Source: UBA1723 sp045629285 (GTDB lineage Bacteria; Bacteroidota; Bacteroidia; Bacteroidales; Paludibacteraceae). From it: 64,000 nt of DNA. Location of the stretch: assembly GCA_045629285.1 (NCBI GenBank), contig JAZQQY010000047.1, forward strand, positions 4,994 through 68,993, read 5' to 3'. Below the pieces are notes generated by a model, which did not search any database, was not told where the DNA came from, and was given only the letters and a program-made list of their open reading frames with translations. Shown here piece by piece: positions 53,274 through 62,230 of this stretch (positions within the stretch are counted from its first letter, which is position 1; each line of letters opens with the position of its first letter). A program made the translations under genes and the position numbers.

Positions 53274-55880
53274 ATGAGGAAAAAACTATATGTATTAGCA
53301 ACATTATTGGGGTTATGTACACCATTCTTTGCTGCAACTGACATGTGTGTCATTAAAAAGAATGGAGAGATTGTAAAATTTGATGTTGAAGAAGTTAAAG
53401 AAGTCATCTATCAGAAACATACAGATTCTCCAATCATTGAGACTCCTGCTGTAGATGCTGCAAGTTCGGATTTGAGATATTTCATTCTTAATGACGATGA
53501 AGTTGAGGTCACTGGATTTATAAATGGTTCGGCGAATATAGTCGTGCCTGCAAGAGTGACTATTAGCGGAAAAACATATATTGTTACAAGTATTGGAAAA
53601 GGGGCTTTTGAAGAACAAACCCGAATTAAAACTGTGACTCTTCCAAACACAATCAAAATTATAGGAGAATCTGCGTTTGAGGATTGTGAAAATCTAACGA
53701 GTATTAATATTCCGTCAAGTGTCACTGTCATAGAAGAAGATGCTTTTGCTGGTTGTGAAAAACTTACAAATGTATCGCTTAACGAAGGCTTGACTACAAT
53801 CGGAGGATGGGCGTTTGACGGATGCTCTAGCTTTACAAGTATTAAAATTCCTTCTAGTGTCAATTTTATCGGAGCAAACGCTTTTTTAAACACTGATAAT
53901 ATTGAACCAGGAGTTTTGATTTATGACAATGGTACAAAATGCTATGGCGTAATTGGTGATAGAGAAAAAATCACAGAGGTTGTGATTCCAGAAGGAGTTA
54001 TAAGTATTGGAGATAAGGCTTTTTCTTTTGACGAATGGGAATGTAATCTGTCACGTGTCGTAATTCCATCTACTGTTACACTTATTGGAAATAGAGCTTT
54101 TGAATATTGTAGGAACTTGAATAACATAAATGTGCCATCTAGTGTCACTGAAATCGGAGAAGGTGCATTTTATTACTGTACAAATGCAGATGTTGTAGTA
54201 GACAATACTTTAGACAATATTAAATTCTACGATTACGATGACATAGCTGTTTCATATGACAAAAGCAATGCTTTTGAAGGATGTAAGTCTGTAAAATTCA
54301 ACATTGGAATTCACGCTGGAGAAAATGCAACAATCGTAGAGTCGGAGTACCTAAATGTCGTTGAGGGAGGTAAGTATATAGTGTACAATCCATCAATTGA
54401 CGGTGGCGAGATGAAATTTGAGGTTTTGAGAGTATCTGGAAGTGCTGGTGATAAGGTTGTTGAATTTAAGGTATACCTTGATGGTGACGATGCGGATGGA
54501 AAGACATTTGCTTTAGGTGATGATGTTGATCATGCTTCTTATTTTGGTCGTGTCAATGGACAATTGGGAGCTTTGAAACAGGCTTATGCTGTTGAATATG
54601 CTAAGGACGTGATTTTTGCATTGTCTTATTCTGCAGATAGTTATATGATCACATCTGCAACTGTTAATAAAAAAGTAAAAGATGCTGGTGCTCTAGTGTC
54701 TAGATTCGGAACTTTGACTACATCTGGTTCGTCTGACGTCGACCCAGACAATACTGATATTGAAAAGATAGATTCTGCTGAAGAAATTCAGGTGAAGGCA
54801 GGTGGAACATATTACGCATCTAATTATATAAAGGATTTCACTTTTAAGGTTAAAAGCGTTTCTGGAAGCTATTTGAACAAAAATCAGGTTGTGGAATTTG
54901 AGATTGACGGAAAGTCATTTGTGCTTTCTGATGCAGGTGCTTCATATTTGATGTGGACTGGAGAAAGATTTGAAGCTGTAGGAAAGGCAGTTGCTGATGC
55001 TAATGCAGAATCTGTCGTTATGGTTCTTGCTTGTGCTAACTCATCAGCAGATTATACATTTGTTTCGCCAAGGCATAATGCCTCGCTTTATTTAGGAGGA
55101 GCTCGCGAGACATTGTTCAGCAACTATCAGAAAGATGCAGAGGTACAGACATCTTACGATGAGATTCAAGTAAAAGTAGGAGGAACATATTATGCTTCTA
55201 ATCCTATAAAAGACTTTACGTTTAAGGTAATGGCGGTGTCGGGTCACTATGTTGATCAAACTCAGGTTGTTATTATAGATATTGACGGTGTTGAGTATGA
55301 ACTTTCTGATGCTGGAAATTCATTCCTAATCTGGACAGGTGAAAATTTTGTCACTGCCAACACTTCTGCTGCTAGAAATAGTGCAAAGAAAGTTGTGGCT
55401 TGCTTATCTCTTGTAAATTCAGAGGCTGATTACACTTTAATGTCTGCTACTAAAAATAGCACATTGAAATTATTAGGTGCAGCTCAAACATTATTCTCTA
55501 CAACTTCAGATCAGATAAGCCAACCTGTTGAAGCCACTACTTCTATTTCTCCAAGAGTAGGTGATGAGTATTGGGTTTCAAATAATAAGTTAGGTCTTTC
55601 TAAGCAGCTTTTGACAATTGATAATATCGGAGAAACGACTATTACGCTAACTCTTGCAAACCAAACTATTACTATAGGTAGTGCAAATGTCGACAAGTCA
55701 TACGCTGTTTTCTATGCAAATAACGGAGTATTTAAAGCAGCGTCAATGTCTGATGCAAAAGCAAATGCTGAAAGTGTATTGTTTATTTGTAAATCTGGTG
55801 CTATATTGGCAAGTGGAACACTAGCCAATAGCTATGACATTTATTCATATGCAGGAGAAACTACTTTTGTTAAGAGATAA
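53274..55880 (+). CDS. Exported LRR_5 protein with four copies of an unrecognised ~125-residue repeat
   Basis: The start ATG 53274 follows the hairpin and gives a signal peptide (LYVLATLLGLCTPFFAA). The shared N-terminal motif CVIKKNGEIVKFDVEEVKEV comes next, then BspA-type LRR_5 repeats to about residue 320. Four tandem modules follow, each starting with GGxYYxxN or a variant, then x-F-x-V-x-x-V-S-G. Copies 2 and 3 are clearest (EIQVKAGGTYYASN, DEIQVKVGGTYYASN). Copies 1 (VVEGGKYIVYNP) and 4 (PRVGDEYWVSNN) are divergent. I recognise no family for this module. No T9SS tail is apparent. AT-rich compared with the housekeeping genes. Confidence 0.75.
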   Translation: MRKKLYVLATLLGLCTPFFAATDMCVIKKNGEIVKFDVEEVKEVIYQKHTDSPIIETPAVDAASSDLRYFILNDDEVEVTGFINGSANIVVPARVTISGKTYIVTSIGKGAFEEQTRIKTVTLPNTIKIIGESAFEDCENLTSINIPSSVTVIEEDAFAGCEKLTNVSLNEGLTTIGGWAFDGCSSFTSIKIPSSVNFIGANAFLNTDNIEPGVLIYDNGTKCYGVIGDREKITEVVIPEGVISIGDKAFSFDEWECNLSRVVIPSTVTLIGNRAFEYCRNLNNINVPSSVTEIGEGAFYYCTNADVVVDNTLDNIKFYDYDDIAVSYDKSNAFEGCKSVKFNIGIHAGENATIVESEYLNVVEGGKYIVYNPSIDGGEMKFEVLRVSGSAGDKVVEFKVYLDGDDADGKTFALGDDVDHASYFGRVNGQLGALKQAYAVEYAKDVIFALSYSADSYMITSATVNKKVKDAGALVSRFGTLTTSGSSDVDPDNTDIEKIDSAEEIQVKAGGTYYASNYIKDFTFKVKSVSGSYLNKNQVVEFEIDGKSFVLSDAGASYLMWTGERFEAVGKAVADANAESVVMVLACANSSADYTFVSPRHNASLYLGGARETLFSNYQKDAEVQTSYDEIQVKVGGTYYASNPIKDFTFKVMAVSGHYVDQTQVVIIDIDGVEYELSDAGNSFLIWTGENFVTANTSAARNSAKKVVACLSLVNSEADYTLMSATKNSTLKLLGAAQTLFSTTSDQISQPVEATTSISPRVGDEYWVSNNKLGLSKQLLTIDNIGETTITLTLANQTITIGSANVDKSYAVFYANNGVFKAASMSDAKANAESVLFICKSGAILASGTLANSYDIYSYAGETTFVKR

Positions 55881-55904
55881 TACTATTTCATAATTAGTGT
55901 ATGA

Positions 55905-55936
55905 AGGTGACGGGAATATTCTCGTCGCCTTTTTTG
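55905..55936 (+). terminator. Terminator of the repeat protein gene
   Basis: A 12-bp stem with two G-U pairs (55905-55916 with 55919-55930) then T residues. Sequence strongly resembles 52511-52542. Its tail also supplies the -33 box of the next promoter. Confidence 0.75.
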
Positions 55937-55962
55937 TTGCTATTGTTTTATCGCTATATTTG
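55933..55962 (+). promoter_or_regulatory. Promoter of the FISUMP gene
   Basis: TTTG 55933-55936, inside the preceding terminator tail, and TATATTTG 55955-55962 are 18 nt apart. This fixes the gene start at ATG 55993; an in-frame ATG at 55897 lies upstream of transcription start. Confidence 0.65.
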
Positions 55963-55992
55963 CAATATAATGCTAAAATTAAAATCGTAACT

Positions 55993-56826
55993 ATGAAAAA
56001 ACTTATACTATCGGTGTTTTCAGCAGTGTCGTTGGCTGTTGTGGCCAATGCAGTTACTTATATGCGAGTAAAGACAGACGACGGACAGATCGTCCGTTAT
56101 GATGTAAGCCATGTGACAGAAGTTGATTTTGAAGATGATGCTTATGGAGTGAGTGTGTCTGGCAATATTGGTGGATATGCCTACGTTGATCTAGGATTGA
56201 AAAGTGGACATAAGTGGGCTACTTGCAACGTCGGAGCCGATAAATACTATGAAGTTGGATTACATTTCGCTTGGGGAGAAACAGCTCCGGAAGACACAAC
56301 ATTGGTGGATTGCTACAGTTGGGAACAATACAAATGGGGAGATTATTACGATATGACGAAGTATGTGACAATGTCTAGCTGGGGGCCAGTCGACAATAGG
56401 ACCAAACTATTGCCAGCTGATGATGCCGCATCGCAAAACTGTGGAGATAGATGGAGAATGCCGACGGTGGAGCAACAGCAGGAGTTGATAGACGGATGTG
56501 ATTGGCAGTTCGTTGAAAACATCAACAACACTGGCGTATCGGGTATGTATGGTGTGTCGAAGTGCAATCAAAACACAATCTTTCTGCCTATGACTGGCTA
56601 CCGTTGGAGGAAGGGATTGGCTGTTCCCGCATGTGGATGGTATTGGTCTTCTGAGTTGAATAAAGCAGATAATGGCACTGCATATCTGATGAAAATCACA
56701 TCTGATGGATTTACTTCAATGTATCAGGGTCGTCACGATGGAATGGTGGTTCGTCCCGTCTTATTAAATGAAGGCGAGATTGATAAAGACACAACAGTCG
56801 TAGAACCAGCGGCCAAGAGCAAGTGA
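55993..56826 (+). CDS. Exported FISUMP-domain protein
   Basis: From ATG 55993 the product is 277 residues with a signal peptide (LILSVFSAVSLAVVANA). The shared N-terminal motif YMRVKTDDGQIVRYDVSHV is next. A Fibrobacter succinogenes major paralogous (FISUMP/TIGR02145) domain follows: VDLGLKSGHKWATCNVGA, CGDRWRMPTVEQQQELID, and WYWSSELN near the end with HDGMVVRPVL. FISUMP proteins are surface lectin-like or adhesive proteins of unknown ligand. The C-terminal tail is short with no T9SS signal. Own promoter and terminator. Confidence 0.85.
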   Translation: MKKLILSVFSAVSLAVVANAVTYMRVKTDDGQIVRYDVSHVTEVDFEDDAYGVSVSGNIGGYAYVDLGLKSGHKWATCNVGADKYYEVGLHFAWGETAPEDTTLVDCYSWEQYKWGDYYDMTKYVTMSSWGPVDNRTKLLPADDAASQNCGDRWRMPTVEQQQELIDGCDWQFVENINNTGVSGMYGVSKCNQNTIFLPMTGYRWRKGLAVPACGWYWSSELNKADNGTAYLMKITSDGFTSMYQGRHDGMVVRPVLLNEGEIDKDTTVVEPAAKSK

Positions 56827-56848
56827 TCTTTATTAATTGAGATAAAAA

Positions 56849-56884
56849 GCACCGTCGCTCAGAAATGAATGGCGGTGTTTTTTT
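56849..56884 (+). terminator. Terminator of the FISUMP gene, copy 1 of a duplicated hairpin
   Basis: GC-rich stem (56849-56860 with 56867-56878), loop AGAAAT, then T-run. Nearly the same sequence, with the pairing intact, recurs at 62231-62268. Confidence 0.8.
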
Positions 56885-56945
56885 GTAAATGCGAAATTAT
56901 GAATGTGAAATGCGAAATCATTCCTGATTATGAATGTCGTTTTAT

Positions 56946-56976
56946 TTTGTCGTTGCAATAAAAATTATTAAATTTG
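56946..56976 (+). promoter_or_regulatory. Promoter of tRNA-Arg
   Basis: TTTG 56946-56949 and TAAATTTG 56969-56976 are 19 nt apart, and the tRNA begins 18 nt after the -7 element. Confidence 0.65.
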
Positions 56977-56994
56977 CGACGCTAATTTAGCGAT

Positions 56995-57066
56995 GGCTTC
57001 GTAGTTCAACGGATAGAATACGAGTTTCCTAAACTTTAGATCCGGGTTCGATTCCCGGCGAGGCTA
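56995..57066 (+). tRNA. tRNA-Arg (anticodon CCT)
   Basis: The cloverleaf folds well. The 7-bp acceptor stem joins 56995-57001 to 57059-57065 with two G-U pairs. The D stem is GTTC/GAAT, the anticodon stem 57021-57025 with 57033-57037, and the T arm is GGTTCGATTCC with CCGGG pairs. Loop TTCCTAA places CCT at 57028-57030, reading AGG arginine codons. The discriminator is A at 57066; CCA is not encoded. No attachment-site repeat was seen at its 3' end. Confidence 0.93.
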
Positions 57067-57114
57067 CAAAACTAACTACTTTGGGATTTATAGGGATTCC
57101 ATATTATAACATAA

Positions 57115-58893
57115 ATGCGTATGAAGAAACTATTTACACTTTCACTTCTAACAGCATTGTCGGCAACATCGTTTGCATTCGACTTTAAATCATATTCAAA
57201 TGGCTATCAGGCAGCAGACTACAGAGAGGCAATCAATATGGGATTGAAGTTCTTTGGCGGTCAGCGTTGTGGTGACACTCACAACTGGATGCTTCATGAG
57301 AATCCACAGGTGTCTAAGAAATACTGCCACATGCAGGATGGTAAAGGAAAAGTGAACGGTGGAGGCAACGGTAGCTTCGACCTTACTGGTGGTTGGCACG
57401 ACTGTGGCGACCATATCAAGGTAGGTACAACAATGGGCTATGCAGCATTCTCGTTGCTAGCATCGTATGATATCTGGCCAAGAGCTTTCCAGGATAATTA
57501 TGATGGTGAATATGGAGCTAAGAACGGTATTCCAGATGTACTTGATGAGGCTAAAGTCGCTACTGACTATTTCATGAAGTGTTTCTTGGCAAATGGAGAG
57601 TTCTGCTACTATGTCGGCGACGGTAGTGACCATAGAGTTTGGATGACATCATCTAAGCAGAGTGAGGAGTCGGTAGATAACGGTGGTGATCCACGTCCGG
57701 TATGGACATCTTCTTCAAAAGGTGGACCTCAGGCAGCAAATTATGTTTCTGCACTTTGTTTGATGGCAAAACATTACCCAGTGGCGGATTACGCGGCTAA
57801 ATGTAAGTCGGCTGCAATCGCAGGTTATGAGTTCGCAAAGAAGAACAAAGATGCTCAGGCTGCAATTCCTGAATTCTACGGTTCTCCAAATACAGAGTGG
57901 ACAGACGAGTTGTCTCTTGCAGCTATTATGCTTTACAACTTGACAGGTGAAGACAAATATTTGGCAGATGCAAAATCTTACATGGCAGGTAAGTGGGAGT
58001 CGAATTCTCCTCTTGCTTGGGATACAATGACTGATTATGTCTACTATTATCTTACAAAGATAGACAAGAACATGAATAATGGTCAAGGTGGAACATATTT
58101 GAGCTTCCTTGAGAAAAATATAAATTTCCATTTAGGTAAGGCTACACCTGATGCAAATGGGTTCCCTTATTATTCAAGTAAATGGGGTACCAACAAATTA
58201 GCACTTGGTGGAGCTACAGCTGCAGCTTTGTATCTAAAGCTTGTTGAAGACGGTATTATTACACCATCTAATGATTTAAAAGAAATTGAAGGATTCCAAA
58301 CACGTATCGTTGACTATGTTTTGGGAAAGAATGAGTTCAACCATACATTCTTGCATGGATTCAAAGGGGATATGACATATCGCCTTCATCATAGAAATGC
58401 AATGGGAAGAAACGATAATCCACCTACAGATGTTAAGAACACTTGTGAGTTCATGTTCGCTAGTGGTGGCGTGATTGGTGGTCCTACTGGTACAGGTGTG
58501 TTCGGAAATATGATTGAAGGCGGTTCTGGCGAAACCTATACTCAGACTGAGGGAGGATGCGACTACAATGCTCCGTTTATCTCAGCTATTGCTAGTATTG
58601 TGGCAAAGATGGATCCAGATTTGAGCGACGTCGTAGAGATCAGTAGAAATACTAATTTCAACGTTTATCCAACTGTATTCGACGATTATATCATCGTTGA
58701 CCCAATTGAGATTGGTTACAACGGAAAAGCAGAGATCAGCATCGTCAACATTAATGGTCAGACTGTTGCTGCAGAGAGCGTAATCGACTTCAATCCAACA
58801 GTGATTTATACTTCATCACTTCCAACTGGAGTATACGTGTTGAAGGTTAATTACGACGGTGGTCAGAAGACATTCAAGGTGATCAAGGAATAA
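57115..58893 (+). CDS. Secreted GH9 endoglucanase with T9SS sorting tail
   Basis: The 592-residue product has a signal peptide (FTLSLLTALSATSFA) and a GH9 domain without the Ig-like lead. GGWHDCGDHIK is the catalytic-base region (Asp96, Asp99). HHRNAMGRND holds the active-site His/Arg, and TEGGCDYNAPF the acid Glu479. The last ~75 residues form a T9SS type A domain, ending GVYVLKVNYDGGQKTFKVIKE in two adjacent short motifs. It should be exported to the cell surface and attack cellulose or other beta-1,4-glucans. ATG at 57121 is a possible alternative start. Confidence 0.93.
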   Translation: MRMKKLFTLSLLTALSATSFAFDFKSYSNGYQAADYREAINMGLKFFGGQRCGDTHNWMLHENPQVSKKYCHMQDGKGKVNGGGNGSFDLTGGWHDCGDHIKVGTTMGYAAFSLLASYDIWPRAFQDNYDGEYGAKNGIPDVLDEAKVATDYFMKCFLANGEFCYYVGDGSDHRVWMTSSKQSEESVDNGGDPRPVWTSSSKGGPQAANYVSALCLMAKHYPVADYAAKCKSAAIAGYEFAKKNKDAQAAIPEFYGSPNTEWTDELSLAAIMLYNLTGEDKYLADAKSYMAGKWESNSPLAWDTMTDYVYYYLTKIDKNMNNGQGGTYLSFLEKNINFHLGKATPDANGFPYYSSKWGTNKLALGGATAAALYLKLVEDGIITPSNDLKEIEGFQTRIVDYVLGKNEFNHTFLHGFKGDMTYRLHHRNAMGRNDNPPTDVKNTCEFMFASGGVIGGPTGTGVFGNMIEGGSGETYTQTEGGCDYNAPFISAIASIVAKMDPDLSDVVEISRNTNFNVYPTVFDDYIIVDPIEIGYNGKAEISIVNINGQTVAAESVIDFNPTVIYTSSLPTGVYVLKVNYDGGQKTFKVIKE

Positions 58894-58908
58894 TATCATT
58901 GATATAGG

Positions 58909-58937
58909 AAGACGTGGGGAATCCCACGTCTTTTTTT
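58909..58937 (+). terminator. Terminator of the GH9 endoglucanase gene
   Basis: Perfect 10-bp stem 58909-58918 with 58923-58932 followed by seven T residues. Confidence 0.85.
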
Positions 58938-58980
58938 ATTCTATATTTAGCATTTATAATTTCGTCTTTTATATACTATT

Positions 58981-60153
58981 ATGGAGAATTTCTCATTTTA
59001 CAGTCCTACGAAATTCGTGTTCGGTAAGGATACAGAGTCAAAGTGCGGTGCACTAGTTAAAGAATTCGGTGGTAGCAAGGTTTTGATCCACTATGGTGGA
59101 GGTTCGGTAGTACGTTCTGGTCTGCTTGATCGTGTAAAGAAGTCTCTAACAGAGGCTGGTGTGCCATTCTGTGAGCTAGGTGGTGTCACTCCAAATCCAC
59201 GTTCAGGAAAGGTTTACGAGGGAATTGATCTATGCAGAAAGGAGAATGTGGATTTCATCCTTGCTGTAGGTGGTGGATCAAGTATCGACTCTGCAAAGGC
59301 AATCGCTATGGGACTATGTTACGACGGTGATTTCTGGGATTTCTACTCAGGTAAGGCTCGTCCAAAGAAGGCAGTTCCAGTAGGTACAGTTTTGACGATC
59401 GCTGCTGCTGGTAGCGAGGGTTCTGGCGACTCTGTTATCACTCATGAAAATGGTAATATCAAGCGTGGTGCGGGTGGTGATTGTATCCGTCCTAAATTCT
59501 CTGTGCTTAACCCAGCACTTACTCAGACTCTTCCTGCATATCAGACAGCATGTGGTGCTACAGATATCATGGCACACGTCTTCGAGAGATATTTCACAAA
59601 TACAACAGATGTCCAGACTACAGACCGTCTTTGCGAGGCTGTGCTTCTTTCTATGATTGAGGAGACTCCAAAGGTGATCAAGGATCCTAACGACTACCAG
59701 GCTCGTGCCAATATCATGTGGGCAGGTATGGTGGCTCACAATAATATCGTAGGTGTAGGTAGAGAGCAGGACTGGAATAGCCACGGAATCGAGCATGAAC
59801 TATCTGGTTTGTACGACTGTGCTCACGGAGCTGGCCTTGCAGTTATCATGCCAGCATGGATGACTTACGTTGTAGACCACGATGTTATGCGTTTTGCACA
59901 GGTGGCTTGCAGAGTATGGAATTGCAAGATGGATTTCCAGAACCCTAAGAAGACAGCTCTTGAAGGTATCGCTGCATTCCGTTCGTTCTTGAAGTCGATC
60001 GGTATGCCGACTACATTTGCTGAACTTGGTGCAAAGGAAAGCGATATCCCTTACCTTGTGAAGACATTCGGACTTGGCGAGACAGGTAAGACTGGAGGAT
60101 TTGTTAAGCTTACAAGCAAGGATGTAGAGAATATCTACAGATTGGCACTATAA
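58981..60153 (+). CDS. Iron-containing alcohol dehydrogenase (YqhD/butanol dehydrogenase type)
   Basis: The 390-residue product matches the group III Fe-ADH length. It has FGKDTESKCGALVKEFG, the nucleotide loop GGGSSIDSAKAIAMG, and the metal site ATDIMAHVFERYF plus GIEHELSGLYDCAHGAG, with the Asp/His ligands. It reduces aldehydes to alcohols, usually with NADPH. It could balance redox during fermentation. It stands alone with its own terminator. Confidence 0.93.
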   Translation: MENFSFYSPTKFVFGKDTESKCGALVKEFGGSKVLIHYGGGSVVRSGLLDRVKKSLTEAGVPFCELGGVTPNPRSGKVYEGIDLCRKENVDFILAVGGGSSIDSAKAIAMGLCYDGDFWDFYSGKARPKKAVPVGTVLTIAAAGSEGSGDSVITHENGNIKRGAGGDCIRPKFSVLNPALTQTLPAYQTACGATDIMAHVFERYFTNTTDVQTTDRLCEAVLLSMIEETPKVIKDPNDYQARANIMWAGMVAHNNIVGVGREQDWNSHGIEHELSGLYDCAHGAGLAVIMPAWMTYVVDHDVMRFAQVACRVWNCKMDFQNPKKTALEGIAAFRSFLKSIGMPTTFAELGAKESDIPYLVKTFGLGETGKTGGFVKLTSKDVENIYRLAL

Positions 60154-60194
60154 GACGCTGACGTTAACGTTGACGAAAACGAAGACTAAAATGG

Positions 60195-60226
60195 AAATGG
60201 GAGGATTTTTAATCTTCCCATTTTTT
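60195..60226 (+). terminator. Terminator of the alcohol dehydrogenase gene
   Basis: 13-bp stem with one G-U pair (60195-60207 with 60211-60223), followed by T residues. Confidence 0.8.
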
Positions 60227-60454
60227 ATATCCCGAAAACTTTCATTTGCTCTATACCCGAAAAAAATATGGATGTGGTTTGATGTGCCTCCAATGGCCAA
60301 CAATTATAGAATTCCTTCGGGATATTGGGGAATTCGTATTTTATTTATTCATCTAGGATAAAAATGCATGTTTTGACGAAAAAAGTTGTCGTAAAACATA
60401 TAAATTCATCTTTTTTTGATAATTTTGCGCCGTTTTTAAGAAAAGATAGACAAA
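60227..60454 (+). promoter_or_regulatory. Intergenic region with SulP promoter
   Basis: TAATTTTG at 60420-60427 is a -7 element about 27 nt ahead of the ATG; no clear -33 box. A 63-codon ORF spanning 60170-60361 crosses the terminator and is not supported. Confidence 0.4.
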
Positions 60455-62164
60455 ATGAATCTAAAGGAAAAAGTTTTTGCTCCTAAATTTTTCGACTGTC
60501 TAAAAGGATACAACAGTGGTACTGCCACTGCTGACTTGATGGCCGGTATTGTTGTGGGCATTGTAGCCATACCGTTGGCTATCGCGTTCGGTATTGCATC
60601 CGGAGTAGGTCCGGCAGAGGGTCTTATCACTGCAATCATTGCAGGATTCTTTATCGCAGTTTTGGGAGGATCGAAAGTTCAGATCGGTGGTCCTACAGGT
60701 GCATTCATCGTCATCGTCTACGGAATCATCCAGCAGCACGGTTTGGCTGGCTTGATGATCGCCACAATTATGGCCGGTGTCATCTTGGTTTTGTTGGGAG
60801 TGTTCAAGCTCGGAAGCATTATCAAGTTTGTGCCTTATCCTGTAACTGTCGGATTTACAGGTGGTATCGCTATCACTATCTTCTCGACTCAGATGAACGA
60901 TTTCTTTGGCCTTGGTATTGAGAAGGTTCCTGCTGATTTCATACATAAGTGGATCTGCTACATTGAGAATTTCTCACACATCAACTGGTGGGCATTCGGA
61001 GTGGCAGCAGTAAGTTTGCTAATCATCATCTTTTCTCCAAAGATTTCTAAGAAGGTGCCTGGCTCATTGCTTGCTATCATCATCGCAACAATCGCTGTTT
61101 ACTTTATCAAGGGTAGCGTCGACAATACAGGAATCAAGACAATCGGTGATCTTTACGAGATGCCAGAAGGATTCCCTGCACCAAGATTCCCAGCATTCGA
61201 GTTGGCTGAGGGACAGACATGGTTGAGCGTTGTTCAGAGCTTGTTCCCTGCTGCATTCACAATCGCTATGTTGGGTGCAATTGAGAGTTTGCTTTCTGCA
61301 ATCGTTGCCGACGGTGTGATTGGCGACAAGCACAATTCAAATACAGAGCTTATCGGCCAGGGTGTGGCTAATATTGTGGTTCCATTCTTCGGTGGTATTC
61401 CTGCAACAGGAGCCATCGCGCGTACAATGACAAATATCAACAACGGTGGTAAGACTCCAGTAGCTGGTGTTGTTCACTGTGTGATCCTAACATTGGTATT
61501 GCTTTTCTTGGGCGACTTGGTTAAGTTGATCCCAATGCCATGTTTGGCTGCTGTGCTTGTAATGGTATCTTACAACATGAGTGGATGGAAGACATTCGTA
61601 TCATTGTCTAAGAGCCCTAAGTCAGACTTTGCTGTCCTAATGACAACATTCTTCTTGACAGTTATCTTCGACCTTACAATCGCAATCGAGATCGGTTTGC
61701 TACTTGCATTGGTATTGTTCCTAAAGCGTACAAACGAGTCATCAGTTGTCCGTGTATTCGGTAAGGAGATCGATCCAAGCGACAATACAGACGTACAGCT
61801 TCACGAGGAGAAACTTATCGTTCCGGACGGAGTAGGTGTTTACGAAATTGATGGCCCATACTTCTTCGGAGTTGCCACTAAGTTCGACGACGTGATGAGC
61901 GCCGTAGCAGAGACACCAAAGGTAAGAATCATCCGTATGAGAAAGGTTCCGTTCATCGACTCAACAGGTATGCACAACCTAACAGAGCTATGCCAGCAGT
62001 CGCATAAGGCAGGAATCCAGGTAATCCTTTCAGGAGTTAACAACCACGTTCACGCTACACTTCACAAGGCAGGCGTAGACAAGATCATCGGAGAGGAGTA
62101 CATCTGCGCTAACATCAACATCGCGTTGGAGAAGGCCGAGGCTTACGTTAAGCAGAATGCTTAA
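60455..62164 (+). CDS. SulP-family anion transporter with STAS domain
   Basis: The 569-residue product has about 12-14 membrane segments. They include the family signature GIVAIPLAIAFGIASGVGP and GGSKVQIGGPTGAFIVIVYG in the first half, and GGIPATGAIARTMTN in the second. A C-terminal STAS domain (residues ~450-565) contains VPFIDSTGMHNLTELCQ. Substrate could be sulfate, bicarbonate or a dicarboxylate; the sequence does not decide. It is monocistronic. Confidence 0.93.
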   Translation: MNLKEKVFAPKFFDCLKGYNSGTATADLMAGIVVGIVAIPLAIAFGIASGVGPAEGLITAIIAGFFIAVLGGSKVQIGGPTGAFIVIVYGIIQQHGLAGLMIATIMAGVILVLLGVFKLGSIIKFVPYPVTVGFTGGIAITIFSTQMNDFFGLGIEKVPADFIHKWICYIENFSHINWWAFGVAAVSLLIIIFSPKISKKVPGSLLAIIIATIAVYFIKGSVDNTGIKTIGDLYEMPEGFPAPRFPAFELAEGQTWLSVVQSLFPAAFTIAMLGAIESLLSAIVADGVIGDKHNSNTELIGQGVANIVVPFFGGIPATGAIARTMTNINNGGKTPVAGVVHCVILTLVLLFLGDLVKLIPMPCLAAVLVMVSYNMSGWKTFVSLSKSPKSDFAVLMTTFFLTVIFDLTIAIEIGLLLALVLFLKRTNESSVVRVFGKEIDPSDNTDVQLHEEKLIVPDGVGVYEIDGPYFFGVATKFDDVMSAVAETPKVRIIRMRKVPFIDSTGMHNLTELCQQSHKAGIQVILSGVNNHVHATLHKAGVDKIIGEEYICANINIALEKAEAYVKQNA

Positions 62165-62176
62165 AGATAAATATTA

Positions 62177-62202
62177 TAGAGACGCGAGATCTCGCGTCTT
62201 TA
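62177..62202. repeat. GAGACG-family palindrome after the SulP gene
   Basis: Exact 20-bp palindrome at 62180-62199 extended by weaker pairs. It is 13 nt past the stop and probably ends the transcript. Confidence 0.65.
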
Positions 62203-62230
62203 CACTATAATTGTTGTTTTGCTGATGAAA

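Noticed and set aside
55897..55992. Longer N-terminus for the FISUMP gene
   Set aside because: It overlaps the preceding terminator and its own promoter; the signal peptide begins at 55993.
56995..57066. tRNA as an integration site for a mobile element
   Set aside because: No integrase gene or repeat of the tRNA 3' end was seen in the window.
60170..60361. 63-codon frame after the alcohol dehydrogenase
   Set aside because: It crosses the terminator hairpin and lacks a promoter or family match.
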